Below are positions 35,371 through 48,109 of a stretch of 64,000 nt of DNA, in pieces (position 1 is the stretch's first letter; every line of letters starts with the position of its first letter). Where the stretch lies: NCBI GenBank assembly GCA_947561395.2, contig OX387182.1:36077949-36141948 (forward strand), given 5' to 3'. The translations under genes and the position numbers were made by a program. The notes beneath the pieces are model-generated. The model saw only the letters and a program-made list of their open reading frames with translations, had not been told where the DNA came from and made no database searches. The stretch comes from Buxus sempervirens. Lineage: Eukaryota; Streptophyta; Magnoliopsida; Buxales; Buxaceae.

Positions 35371-37998
35371 ATGGTGGTGTGGAGGAGGCATTTACCATCC
35401 CTACTTTGTCGTGTTGGAAGAAAGCTGGAGCAAAATCTTAGAATGCCTGTGAATTCTCCTAATGTTCATACAACTTCGACTTCTTCTCTGGGTGAATAAA
35501 TGTTATTTCTTTTTTTTCTTTTTTTAGTTTCTGTATATTTATATTTAAATGTGAGTAAATTGTTATTTCTTATTTTGTGTTTTTAATATCTACACATTTA
35601 GTTTTAAATTTTTAACATCTGATTTTCTTGGTTGGAACTGAAGGAAACATGCGTGGCTTTTAAGTCATCGTGATAAAATATTTCTCATATGAGTTTTGCC
35701 CTGATTCTGGAAAAGTAAAAGGATTGCTGTTCTTGGTTTTTTCATATAAGGCTCTTCATTTATTTATAGTTTCATGTGATGCCTTAACTGGTTTTGGTTT
35801 TTTACAAAGAAAAAGGAGCAATTGAAGATTTAAGAAAGCCACTCGGACTATTAGTTGATGTAAAATGCGTCAAACTAACATCACCTACCAGATGTTTGAT
35901 GAAATTCGGCTTATTTCAAGATAGTCTTTTGCCATTGGGTAATGTTACCACTAGTTAGAACACCATTTCATTTAATTCCAATAAGAGTACATGTTAGGTA
36001 GAAACTTGTGGAATAGAAATCCAAAAGTTGAGTTCAAGGTGGTGGTGGTGATCTATCTATAGGTTGCATCAAATGTATATGCACTTTTGTGTTACGTAAA
36101 TTTTACTTTTGTAGGAGGACCCTGAAAAGGAATGACTCACCCAACTTGATGAAACCGTTTGTTTGGGTAGCTTTTAGTGTGAGATCCATTGGAATATTGT
36201 GAGTGGCACCTATTTAGTAGATTCATTAGTTTCCTTCTGGACATTTTTTCAAGTGATAACATTACCATTATAGATTCTTGTTATAAGCACATCCAACCAG
36301 TAGAATTTGAATTAGCAACTAATTATCACAGGATTTGAGTTAAATATTCCAGATCCATTTGGTCACCTAATCACTAGAATTTATTTATGCTTTGTTCCAT
36401 ATGTTCGTGAATTGGATTAGAAATTCCTATCTTCCGTTTCAATTGTGCAAAACAATCATTGACCTACTAGGAAATAGATTTATTGGTCCTGGCATATTTA
36501 TCCTTTATTCTTTGATCATCTATGACATGAGTTTTATGGTTTTATTGTGGTTTCTTATGCAGGATCATTCTTTTGTCTGCAGAGAACGTTACATTCATCT
36601 TCTACAAGCATTCAACGGCCTGTATATCAATATTTACAGCAGTTGGTAATGCAAAATTGTTCTATTTTATTGGAAAATTTTATTTTCCTGCAAATGTAAC
36701 AATACTTACATGCAATATCTGCTTTTTCTGGAAGTCACTTACGTATAATCCATCCATTCTCTATTTTCTTATGACTTACTGTAATGTTGTCTTGATGAAA
36801 ACACGTTGTGCACCTGAGGTCATCAATCCTCAATTGTTTATTCCAATTACTGTCCATAAGACTAGTCAACTCTACCATTATGTGGGTGTCTTATTGAATT
36901 TATGTATCTAATCTTGATACTTATGGAACAATCAATGTCAAAGTTATTTGTTTTACATTAGTCATCTTCTTGTATGAAAATTTTGAAGTATATTTCGATT
37001 GAAAGCAAATAACCTGTCATTTGTCTGGAAGTTTTTGGTGTTATTCCTCCAAGAAAGGTGGTATGCAGATGGCTGATCTTGACCAATGAATTGGTGGACC
37101 ATGTATTTCATGGGTTGCTATCTTATATCTACTTGTGGAAACTTTTAATTTATTTGCTCCTGTTTTTATGTTAAGACTTTTCCTTGTCTTTGTTACAGGG
37201 AATTTCAAGTTCAAGGAGGTTACTAGTGGAATCATCCTCTGATGTAAAACCTGTAGCTTCTCCATTAATGCCCGTTTTGGGACCAAGCAGTGGGCAATCA
37301 GAAAATAAAGCTGTTGTTGTCAAACCTTCAAAAGTTCAAGCAGTTTTAAAGGGAATAAAACAGGTATTCTGTACCTTTTCTTTATGTGCCTGTAAATTTT
37401 TTGTCTGATCAAAGATTTTCTGATATTTTATGACGTGTAATTGGCACAAAACACAAGAAATATTACTTTTAATCTCTATTTTCTTGAATTGTGATGCTAA
37501 GAATAGATTGATATGAAGAGAGACAAGCTGTTATTAACTAGTAAGACTTTCAGTTTTTACCCCTCTCTCTCTCGAAATGTATCAATGATGTTACGTCCCA
37601 GTACCAGTAATTTTGGACAGTTCAAATTGGCACCAGTGCTGGACTGGAACCACTGTTCGATAAGGGAAAATAAAATTTTTTTAAATGATAATATTCTGAT
37701 TCATGCCTCTATGTATGCATTCTTTTGGGCTGGTTTCAATTTATCCACATGGCATGTTGACTGGTCCAATTGTTTTTAAGAGAGTTATAAACACCAACCA
37801 CTACCTCACCCCACTCCCCCTCCCCTCTCTCTCTCAAGCACTGAACAAGCAACAACTGAAAAAAAAAAGTAGAAAAAGAATATGAAAAAAATGAATTCTA
37901 GTTATGCATTGACATATACAGGGGGGAAGGGAAAGAAGCAGAGAGTAATCAAGAAAGAGGGAGAGAATGAGAGGCACATGCACATGGGGAGGGAGGGG

Positions 37999-38060
<62 letters not shown>

Positions 38061-41000
38061 ATAGGAGCTTTCCTTTTTATATTCTTTTCTTTCTTTTCTG
38101 GTACGAATTGGACTTGTCATTAATTTTTGAAAGATTGGTGGCACAATCCCTTTGGATCTGGTTTAACTAGATCTGAGTTTGTACGTTTTAGATGGTATCT
38201 ATTGTATGGACTGGTGCACGGAAGCTTCTCTATTTGAAATTTTGAATCCTAATATGTCCCCATGTGACTTATTTTGTCCTACAAAGGAGCATCACTAATG
38301 TTTTTTCCAAGTGAATCTCCATCCAGAAAATCAGCTCAGTCATCTACTTTTTGATCGGGACCTTGATTAATCATGTAATATGGAACTCATTCTCTATCTC
38401 TTTATATGCATGTGTCTATCTGTGTGTAAATATAGCTTGGAATTCCTTTTGTCATTTTTCCCTCGTACAATATATTCATTGGTTTTATCATAGTGGTCTT
38501 GTGCATCTTTTTGTTGATTATGCAACTTGAATGTATGTACTTTCATCAATAAAACGAGCTAGTCTGTCAGGTGTAGTTAATCAAAATATAGAATTACTGG
38601 TATTAATAAGCTTATTGTGCTGAGAAGGTTGTATTTTAAATTTTCTTTGAAAAATGTGTAAAATTTAATTATCAAAATGCTAAAAAAATATTTCCTTACT
38701 GAATCTTGACTTTTGTTTGGGTCTCTTCCTTGCTAGCCACCACACCCACTATCCATATGCACTCCTCTTTAACAACAACACTTTGTCTACATCCCACCAT
38801 CCATGCCTACCATTGCCAAAACATACGCCTCTGTCATTGCTGCCCTGCCCACCACCTGTCGTTAATCACTACCATCATCACTGATATTGTTCTCCACCAT
38901 CATAACTCTACCCATCCTGATAGCTGCTTAAGACTACAATCGCTCTCCTTCATTGGCTTTGTTGCCAACCAGCACCACAACCACCTATTATTGGTATTGA
39001 CCATTATCATTATTGTTGATGATCTACTATAATTGCCACAGCCACTACTACTACCACCACAACCACCACCATTTTGTTGCTACCAAGTCCCCAATATGCT
39101 CCATTATCACCACCGTCATTAGTGTTGGTGATGCTAAACTGGAAGCAACCTGAACCAATCTCCTTCAACTTTTACCAGCCGAATAACTAGTTTAACTGAT
39201 TTTCAATTTTAAGAAATATTATAAAAATGATACATATAATATAAAGAAACAGATGTAAAGGTATGCAGAAATGTATCTGAAAGTTTGCAGAAGCACATAC
39301 ATTATATAAACCTAACGCATTTATTTAATGGTCATAAATGGGTTTACCTGAGACACTTTGTAGAATCCTTAATCCAAACACATCTCAAATGTGGGTAGTT
39401 TCAGGTGAATTGGTGGGACAGGCAACAAACTCACCGCTCTTATATTGTTGGCAACCGCAAATCTTAATCATTCTACCCACTAGTCACCACGGTCCCATCT
39501 ATTTTCACTTACAACCATATTAGCTTCCACATACCAGCCACTGGCACTGATAATCCCATCATTAATGCTCATCATCACCATCATTGTTTCAGCCTTCTTT
39601 TTTACTTATATTGAACAAATAATTTTTTTAGTGCTGCTATCAAAAATGCTTTTTGCTAGCATACTAGAAAATTTGACAATATGGAGGAAGCTTTTAACTT
39701 CTTGTGAAGTTACTTTTCATAAGTTCTTCAAAACAAGGACTAAAGTACATGATGCTATTTATATGAGTCTGCTGCACCTATGCTTAATTTTGGCGACTCT
39801 ACCACAAGCGCTTTGCCACTTCTGTTTCGTTAATTTTATGCAGTTTTTAGACAGGATTTAAAAAGTCAAACGTGGTTTCAAAAGTTATTTTGAGAAAAGA
39901 GACTCTTATGCGTGATGGAGGAGAAAAGAGAGAGAAGAATATTTTCCCCCTTGCCTTCGGAGGTTGCAGCGAGAAAATATCTCCTGCGTGATATTGTAAA
40001 CCATAGTTGTCGTAATGTTCGGGTGGTAGGCATTAATGTGACGTTGGTCATTGAGGAGAAAAGGGAGAAAATAATATTTTCCCCCTTTATCTTGCCCTTG
40101 GAGGTTGCAGCGAGAAAATATCTCCTGCGTGATATTGTAAACCATGGTTGTGGTAATGTTTGGGTCAAGGTTTTAGAGACCCTCCTCTCTTTTTTTTCCC
40201 CTAACGACAAATTTGCCTCTTTGAAAAGGGAAATCTCAGGGGAAATTTTTTATTTGACATGCAGTTTTCTGATATATTAGTTGAGGAAAAAAAAGGCAAC
40301 TTTTGCTGAACATTGTAATTATTGATGAAAATTGAGGAAAACTTGAAGAAGGAAATAATGACATCCTAATATGCCAAAGTAATGCAAAAGCCAATCAAAC
40401 AAATTAAGGGACTCTTTCGGTAACCCCTGACACACACACAAAAGAGTCTAAAACCCAAAAGCTTTTCTAATTGTTTTTGTAATTTTAGAAACATGTGAAG
40501 AGAGAAAACCTGTTTGGTAAAATCAAATTAATTGTGATTCTAAAAATCAATAAAAATGTGTTTGGTAATTTCAATGTTCATAACCTAAAATTTTTTTGAG
40601 ATGATAATACTGGTGGTGACTATGGCTCTGGTGGTGGTTGTGGCAGCTTGGTGGTGCTGTTCATAGTGGTGGTGGTGCTGTTGTTAGTGGTGGTGGTCTT
40701 GTGGTAATAGTGGTAAATGAAACCTTAATTAATTATATTAATTGAACAAGAAATTACAAAGGATGCTACCAAAAAACTGGAAAACAATTTGCAGCTTCTA
40801 AAACCAGGGCTGTTTTTGGAGATTTTTTTTTAAAATCTATTTGAAAACTGTCCTTATAAAACACAATTTCAGGCTTTCTTTTGCTGTAAATAAACATTGC
40901 CAAACACTCTGTAGGAACCTGGACAAGTTCAAATTTAGAGAATACTATGTATGATGATGCACATGAAGTAAGACAACTTCACAGTTTCAAATTTATAGAT

Positions 41001-44000
41001 GTATCATTGCTGCCTGGAATATTATAAGCTGTGTTTAAACATGAATTCCATTAATTGTTTTAAAGTACAGTTGACTTGCAATACAATCACTGACAACAAA
41101 GAAAAAACTAAAAGAGAGGGAAAACATAAAAAAAATAAAAACACCAAACCACATTTGTCAAAATTTTGCTCAAAAGAACAATCAAATCCAAGAAAATTGC
41201 AAATCAAAGCATATGCATGCATTCTGTATATTGTATACCATGAAAAAGTGGAGTTTATAATGTTTACAAAGAAAGTAAATTTATATGGTAAATTTGAATA
41301 CAGTGTTCGCTTGTCCTCTAAAAGTTCTCTTCAAGAGTGAAAATTTTGAAATATTTTAAAATTTTTACTGCATACTGCCAATTTTCTTTTCTTTTCTTTT
41401 TTTGGTGATATATCAGAGTGTTGAAAATATTTGGGTGAGGGATTGTAGACAATGCTATCAATCTCATTCTTCCTTGTGGGGACTGATGGACGATAGGCAC
41501 TAGCACAGTATGTTTTTGTCATTATCTTATGTTTATCTTTTATCTTTTCTTATATTTATTATATCTCTATTTTTGTGCCACTTCTTTCTCCTTTTCTTAC
41601 CCTTATCTACGGCTTTTTCTTGCTCACATTTTATCCTTCTGTTCTTCACAAGACCATCTTTCTGTAACAATCTCCATCTTAAGTCTCTTGTTTCTGTATT
41701 TTTCTTACTCTTGTCCTCTCTCTTGTTATCCACTTGTTCTACCTTTTTTTGCTCTGTTACTTCTTAGTTAAGAAATGGAGTGTACCATTTATAACTAGAC
41801 CATGGCAACATGCAAACAGCTTTCTTAATTCTCGGGGAATTGAGATGCATTACCATCCACCTGAGGGTTATGAGTTTTGTTTGCCTTCAGCTAATTGTAC
41901 GGTAAAATCATGACTATGAACAATTATAACTTTTCATTGCAGTTGCTCAAGAGTTTACCATGTTGACATAAAGATTGGCTGCACTAATAAGGTCTCTATG
42001 TCAATTTGGGTGGATATACTATTTGGTCTTTTTTTTCAGAAAATCAGTGAAGCTTTGTTCTATTCCCAAACATCATCAGGAGACTTCAGAACAGAACACA
42101 TGCACACATGCATGCACCCACCCTCCCCCTGCCTGCTCTCCCACCCAGCCACACACCCATACACAAAACCACAGGTGTTTATAGACTAGTCTAATTATTC
42201 AAATCCGAGAATCTAAGTAGATCCATCCAAAATTGTAATAAGTTCACTTTTATTTTCATTTTTGGAGATGTATATATACATGCACATGCACACACACACA
42301 CGCAGACTCAGACACACATATTGAAGAAAAGAAGTGGCATTCCACCTGTCATCAAACTTGTTTATATGGAATATTCAATGTGTGTCACATGTTTTCGCAG
42401 TGTGTCTATCCGAGAATGTGTAGTGCTGTTTCTTTTAAGTATGTGCACCTGCCTAATTATTGGAATATTCCTGGTGGTTTTAGAGTCCCAAAAAGGTCAA
42501 TTTGGTGGCTGCATTGGTTCGTGGAATGCGTGTGGAAGATGCATTGTTGCAGTTGCAAGTAACGGTGAAACGGGCTGCAAAGTGTGTATATCAGGTGAAA
42601 CTATACTCCATTTTATGTGGTTGGTTAAGTGGTAATAAATCTAGATTATTATAAGATTTTTTACAGGAGTTTTTCAAGTACCATATTCTTTTTCTAATCC
42701 ATATAAACTGTTCCAATCTACTTGTCATATTTCTGTAACTTACATGTGTCTGTATGTTTAAAAGGTAGAGGTGTACTTGATCAATTGGAAATTCTGGTAG
42801 CATACCTTTTGGATATTTTCGGGAATTATTGGTGTCCCCAAGACAGGATCTTTAAGTCCTAGTACAATAATGAAAGAAAGGATATTACAATCCGGTCTGC
42901 AACTGGACTGGCATATTCTTCAAAGTTTCTCTTGAGGTGTGACCCTCATGATCCACACCAAAGCATATGCTCTGAATATTTGCCTTGGATGCTTCTGCTA
43001 TCCAGGGATGCCTTCCCACAATAAGCATCTGAAACTGAATAGTTTGTATTAATAGCCCAGACATCTGGGTTAGGACTCCAACAGCAGCATTGAACTTGCC
43101 AAGAGATGGTAGTTAGTGTTAAGTTCCATGCTGCCAGGAAATCTCTATTAAAGTCATTGTCTATCATTTGACTATTGATGCTACTGCACCGTAGATGCCT
43201 CAAGAACCTCTTTTGCACCTTTGTCTGGACTCTTGGATATAAATAATCAATTAGGAGTGGAAAATTGAAAATATATTTATGTAAATAATGAAAGGTTCCC
43301 ATTACGTATTATTGTATTGACTGTACGCTACATGGATTTAAGGACGGTGTCTGGTGCTATATATGTCTGAACCCCATATCTGAGGGGATGAGAACTTGGC
43401 TTTGAAGGGTCCTATTGAATACATATAAATGTTTGTGCCATACACATTTATGTGTAGGGAAGTGAGTTGCATATACATTCCATTTTTTTTTCTCAATAAA
43501 AATTACAACTATGAAACAAAGTAATTATAAACTTGAAAGATAGTGATATAAATGCCCTGGCATACAACTTTACTGAAAGTGTATATATATAATTCAAGTT
43601 CTAAACATCTATGATGACCTTTTTTGATATCTGGTAACATGGTGTGTGCATGTACAAAATTTTTTTCTAACGGATTCAGCCTTCATTGGATTAATGTGAT
43701 GGTTCTAAGAAAATATGAAGTTTAGATTCCATATTTTTGCATATAAGAAAAAATCAATGTTTCAGATGTCGTTTCATGACATGGCTGTCCACTGGAAAGT
43801 CTGTAATCTTAAAATCTGAAAATGATTGAGGACCCGCACATACGGTTATGATAAATGAACTGTAATCAAAAAAATATTAGTGAAATTGATTTTGGATTCT
43901 CAGTTTTGTGGTCGAATCCCTTGTCGCCTTCGTATCAGGTAATATAGGAACTTAAACCTCGAAGTATGGTGCGTGAACATTATGTACTCTTATATACCTA

Positions 44001-45145
44001 AAACATGTAACTTTTGACCTCTACAGTTCCTTGGGGCCTGATCAGGATGCAAATCATAATTTTCAAGCCTTATGTTTTGATTTGTTCATTGAAAATTTTT
44101 AGCTTCAATCTTTATTCTGGTGGCACTCAGAGTTTTCTCCTACTGCCTTGTAACATTTTCAATTTTACTTGCCATAAAAAGGATACTGTCAGGGCTTATT
44201 AAAGGTACATTTGTACACTCCTGATACAGGTTATACATTCAGCCCGTGCAAATGCAACTCATAATCATGGTATGGATCCAGATCGCCTCCTTGTTGGTAA
44301 GTTAAAATTAGCCAAGACTGCCTTCTGAATCCTTTATTATGTTTCGTGCTGCTTTTTCTTTGCATGAATGTCACCTCCCATCAATAATATAAAAAGAAAG
44401 AGGAAACACACACTCACACGTGTGCAGGCACACACACACACTCTCTCTCATGCACCCACAACTCACTCACCCCATTACCCCAACCTGACGCACCAATCCT
44501 CTCAAAAAGTGTTTGGGTATTCATGATTGAAATTAAAAAAAAAAAAAAGTGGAAGTTGATGAGAAAATGGACCAAAAATTTCCTTTTAAGACTTAAAATT
44601 TCTTCCCAAGAGTGAGAAGATTCTGAGAGTGAAACAATACGTAAAGATATGGCCTCCTCTCCCACCTCTCTTGCACTCTCTTTCTTCTTATCAATCTCTC
44701 TGCCCAAATATAAGAAACTTCATTATTTCCTTTTCTTTTATTTTTTTCTCTGCTTTTTTCTCTCCATCCAAACAGACTGTCACATCTTCAAAAACCCAAC
44801 ATTCGCTATAAAACTGAAGCTGATTATTGTGCTGGTTTTTTTGTTCCTCTCTGGCCCTTCCTAACAGCTGAAGCATTTATCGGGAAAGGGTTGTTTAAGA
44901 AGAGAGTGTCATACCATGCTAAAGGAAGAGCTGGGGTCAAGGTAAGACCCGAGTGTAGGTTGACAGTTGTGGTGAGGGAGATGACCCCTGAAGAGGAAGC
45001 TGAAATAGCAAGATTGAGAGTCAGTAATTTCCGCAAGCTCACAAAACGTGAGAGGCGGCTTATCCCTCATAAGCTTATTGAGACTACCCCAGTATGGAGC
45101 CGCAGAAACAATGCAAGTGCCCAAGCATCAACTGCTGTGTCCTGA
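35371..45145 (+). CDS. Nuclear-encoded mitochondrial large-subunit ribosomal protein L22, 6 exons
   Basis: Exons 35371-35491, 36563-36645, 37199-37363, 42484-42594, 44230-44296 and 44868-45145 join in frame with GT-AG introns to give 274 residues. The N-terminus (MVVWRRHLPSLLCRVGRKL) is Arg-rich and acid-free, a likely mitochondrial targeting presequence. It is followed by a variable Ser-rich region. From residue 124 the bacterial-type L22 domain starts (SPKKVNLVAALVRGM, DALLQLQVTVKRAAK) and continues with VIHSARANATHNHG, LFKKRVSYHAKGRAG and RLTVVVREM. The C-terminal extension, with KLTKRERRLIPHKL, is typical of the plant mitochondrial form. L22 binds 23S-type rRNA and helps line the exit tunnel. 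Intron 3 is 5.1 kb and repeat-rich. The MULE is inserted about 230 bp upstream, so the leader or promoter has been displaced by 22 kb. Confidence 0.9.
37998..38058. repeat. (GA)n followed by a 35-base poly-G run
   Basis: About 26 bp of GA repeat ends in 35 consecutive G (38024-38058), in intron 3 of the L22 gene. This is purine-only sequence of a kind that can form quadruplexes or H-DNA. The exact length may be affected by sequencing error. Confidence 0.85.
38700..39580. repeat. Degenerate CAC/CAT-rich tract in L22 intron 3
   Basis: Low-complexity sequence dominated by accaccac, atcatcac and similar triplets. The complementary ggtggtggt sense appears at 40610-40710. It looks like a decayed trinucleotide repeat. 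No exon is supported here. Confidence 0.6.
39918..40167. repeat. Tandem duplication, period about 135-141 bp, in L22 intron 3
   Basis: Two copies (from 39918 and from 40053) start gaggagaaaag and share an exact core of about 45 bp that includes gagaaaatatctcctgcgtg. Confidence 0.8.
42946..43302 (-). pseudogene. Possible non-LTR retrotransposon RNase H fragment in L22 intron 4
   Basis: A 118-codon open frame contains WSPNPDVWAINTNYSVSD and then QGKYSEHMLWCGS. These loosely resemble the plant LINE-type RNase H pattern (W-PP, K-NTDGS, G-x-G...W). The key acidic residue of NTDG is replaced by N-Y, so it would be dead. The match is weak and by eye only. Confidence 0.3.
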
Positions 45146-46900
45146 CAATTTCATGTCGAGTGCCAACACAAAGCTGGGAAGATAAACCCCCTTTTCAAGC
45201 CATACAGTTGTAATCTTTTGTGCCATTTTGGTCTCATTTTGAGCAAACGCCGCCCTGGTCGAGCAGGTATTTTTTGGTTTAAGAGTTATTTACTATTGGG
45301 ACTTTCCACCCAAGGATACTTCGTTAAGGGCTTTGAACCTATGTCTATTTTGAAAGATTAGCATTAAGCTTGAACTATTGATTTTTATTAGTACATGGGT
45401 TATTTTTTGCTATTATGGTTATTAACTGTACCTATCACTGCCATTTTGGCATGTTAATAAGTAGGATTCCTCAGCTCTGCATTCTCTGAATGTCTGGACT
45501 ATCTTAATTTTCTTTCACCTAATGCCCACTCTTGGATATTGTCATTTCCAACCAAGTCTTTCCTCGTCTTTCTTCACTTTGTTGGCCCAACATTGAGACT
45601 TATGCCTAATAGTAAGCTTAACTACTTAATTATATAATTTTTCTTCTAGTTTGAGTGGAACTCATTTACTTATTATCACTGAAATATTTGAAAGTGCAAA
45701 GTGCCTTTTTATAAAGCAAGCATAATACTAGTGAATACAACAACAAAAGGGAAAAGGAAGACTGGAACTGAGATTTGTACCTCCTCTTCCTTTCACTTTT
45801 CCCATGTTTTGGTTGTCTGGTAGTAGAAGAAGGGTTCTGCCCCAAATCCCGACACCTTGATTAGAGGTGTGTGCAAAGGACTGGAACTGAACTTTGCCTG
45901 TGAGTGCTACCTCATCACTATACTAACATTCCATTCAAGTGGAAGTTATATCATTAACTAAATGAAATAGTAGTAATGTTTACAATCCCAATGATGACAA
46001 AAGGAAATTTTAAATGTTAATAGAAATATTTTACCAGACCAATCTAATTAAATATCAAATTTTATAAAAACAAACAAAGGAGCTTTAAATAAATTTTAAA
46101 AAAAAATGTCTGTATAAATACAATCCACAGCTGCCCTTACGGTATAATCACTTGTTCATCTTGGAATGATTTCCAAGTGATTTCTTGAAATGTTTAAACA
46201 ATATTGGTGAGTAAAAACTCAGTAAGTGGAGTTATTACACTCCACATGAGTTTAAATGTCCTTTAAAGGTAAGTAAATATATTTGAAACATATAAAATAC
46301 CGTTAATCTTGCTGTGGAACAGGCTATTATCGCAAAAATCGGTGAAAGGATTACATGAATCTAGACTTCTTATATAATTACATACCTATGTACTATTAAG
46401 TAATAGTATGCCATGTTACTATAACCAAATACTAATGGCAATCTCAATAATGCTTATGAATGGATGTAACTAATTAAGGTCCCAAACATAAGATGCATGC
46501 TTGATGCTCATACAAATGCATGCATTCATGGTAAATAATTCATAATTAACAATTATGTATATACATGATAAACTATAATATATTTCTAATTAAGGATTAT
46601 CTTGATGATATAACACAATATAACATAACGTGGAAATTTATGCTACCTTAGTCAAGATGTCACAATATCGTGACTTGTATCATTGGCTTTTTTCATTAAA
46701 TCTAAGTGGTCTTATAGTCAAGCACATCACTACAACGATGTAGTTACTTGAAAACCCTATCTCTATTTTTTTTTCTCATAGTATATATACAACATTTTTT
46801 ACAAAGCAAAATAGTATATCCATCATATAGCAAGACACTTATCTACAATTAGGGTCCTAGTGATGGTTTTAGCCTCTAGACTTGAGGAAGTTTGAGGGAT
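45146..46900. other. L22 3' UTR and intergenic sequence
   Basis: The first 150-300 bp are presumably 3' UTR. The rest is AT-rich with no gene, RNA or element that I can support. Confidence 0.45.
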
Positions 46901-47219
46901 ATATTACCCCCTTTTAGATTTTCTTTTAATAGAGAGGCATATTCCTGATATGATTTGCATTTTACTATTCTTGTTTAGTTTTCTACTGATTTGTCATGGA
47001 TTTCCAACTACATTATTTATATTTCAGTTTTGGGTTTGAGTTTGGTAAGTTGAAAGAGGTTTCATGCAGTTGGACTTATGTTTATATGTATTTTGGAAGG
47101 TGTTTTTGAGCATGTTGGGATGTTTTATAATCATCTCATTTGGTGTTGGAAAGGTTAGAAATGGATTGTACGAGTTTGGTGTTGAAAAAAATAGCCAAAA
47201 AAATTTTTTAGAACCTGAG

Positions 47220-47405
47220 CAGGCGATTAATCCTGAGAATTGGCGATTAGTCCTGAGTCAGAACCCCCAAAAATAGTCCCTGTAGGGAACACGATTAGGT
47301 TGCGAGATTAATCGCAAATCAAGATTAGCTCAACAATTAATCACAGACCTAATCGCGAAGCTAATTGCCCAAGGGCGATTAATCGTGGAGCTAATTGTGA
47401 GCTCT
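47220..47405. repeat. GATTAATC / GATTAG motif cluster outside the MULE
   Basis: At least eight words such as gcgattaatc, gagattaatcgc, cctaatcgcg and gcgattaatcgtgg occur in 185 bp. The style is the same as the cores at 13967-14127, 28540-28605 and 34203-34390 in the MULE, but this cluster lies 12 kb outside it. It may be part of an unrecognised element. Confidence 0.65.
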
Positions 47406-48109
47406 GTTTTTGACAGTTGTTCACCCTTTTCTTTCCCAAGGGCTTCCCAAACAACCTAAACCTCTTACACAGTACCTTTATTTACCTAATGTCATGTGTA
47501 TTTTATGTTTCCATTTACTTAAGTCTTTACATGTAAATAAGGTTTTATCCCCTCATTTGGAATCACTAAAAATACTCCCAAGACCTACTTTTTGAGTTTG
47601 AGACCAAATGAAGGATTCAGAAGCCCATAAAATTACAGAAAATTTGTCAACCCTTCACTAGACTACAATCAAAATTTGAGCCCGAAACTCCTAGTAGATT
47701 TGTTTAGAAAAATCATATACCCAAAAGTCAACGTTTTTAACTAGACTTCGAACATTTTTCAAGGTCGAAAACTTTTGTTAACATTTTTCAAGGTCGAAAA
47801 CTTTTGTTTCAGAATCCATTGATTTTTGGTATGATGACTTTATTGGGAATCCTAAGACTATCCTACTCATCAAATATGTATTTTGTGGATTTTATAGCAT
47901 TCATTTTGCTTGATTTGGATCTATGAATGTGAGGTTAACATCTATTATGTGATTTGACGAGGCGCTTAGCCTTGGTTTGATTGGCAGTGAATGGGTAATC
48001 TCATTTAGCCTTGGTTGAATGACAGTGGATGGGGAATTCCATTCAACCCTGGGTTATGTTTTATGGACTTCATGGTGTATGTGTTTTACTTTGATTCAGC
48101 TTTGGATAT
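47406..48109. other. Decayed repeat sequence, partly an inverted copy of LTR sequence to its right
   Basis: No gene seen. A 23-bp near-duplicate (atttttcaaggtcgaaaactttt) occurs twice near 47750-47805. 47940-48010 (tattatgtgatttgac, then gcagtgaatgggtaatctca) is similar to the reverse complement of 48440-48640. The right edge of this segment is therefore probably a fragment of the same LTR family in the other orientation. Confidence 0.45.

Noticed and set aside
40380..40920. A MITE with ends near actctttcggtaacccc and aaacactctgtagg
   Set aside because: The wording resembles known MITE ends, but I could not match terminal inverted repeats or a target duplication.
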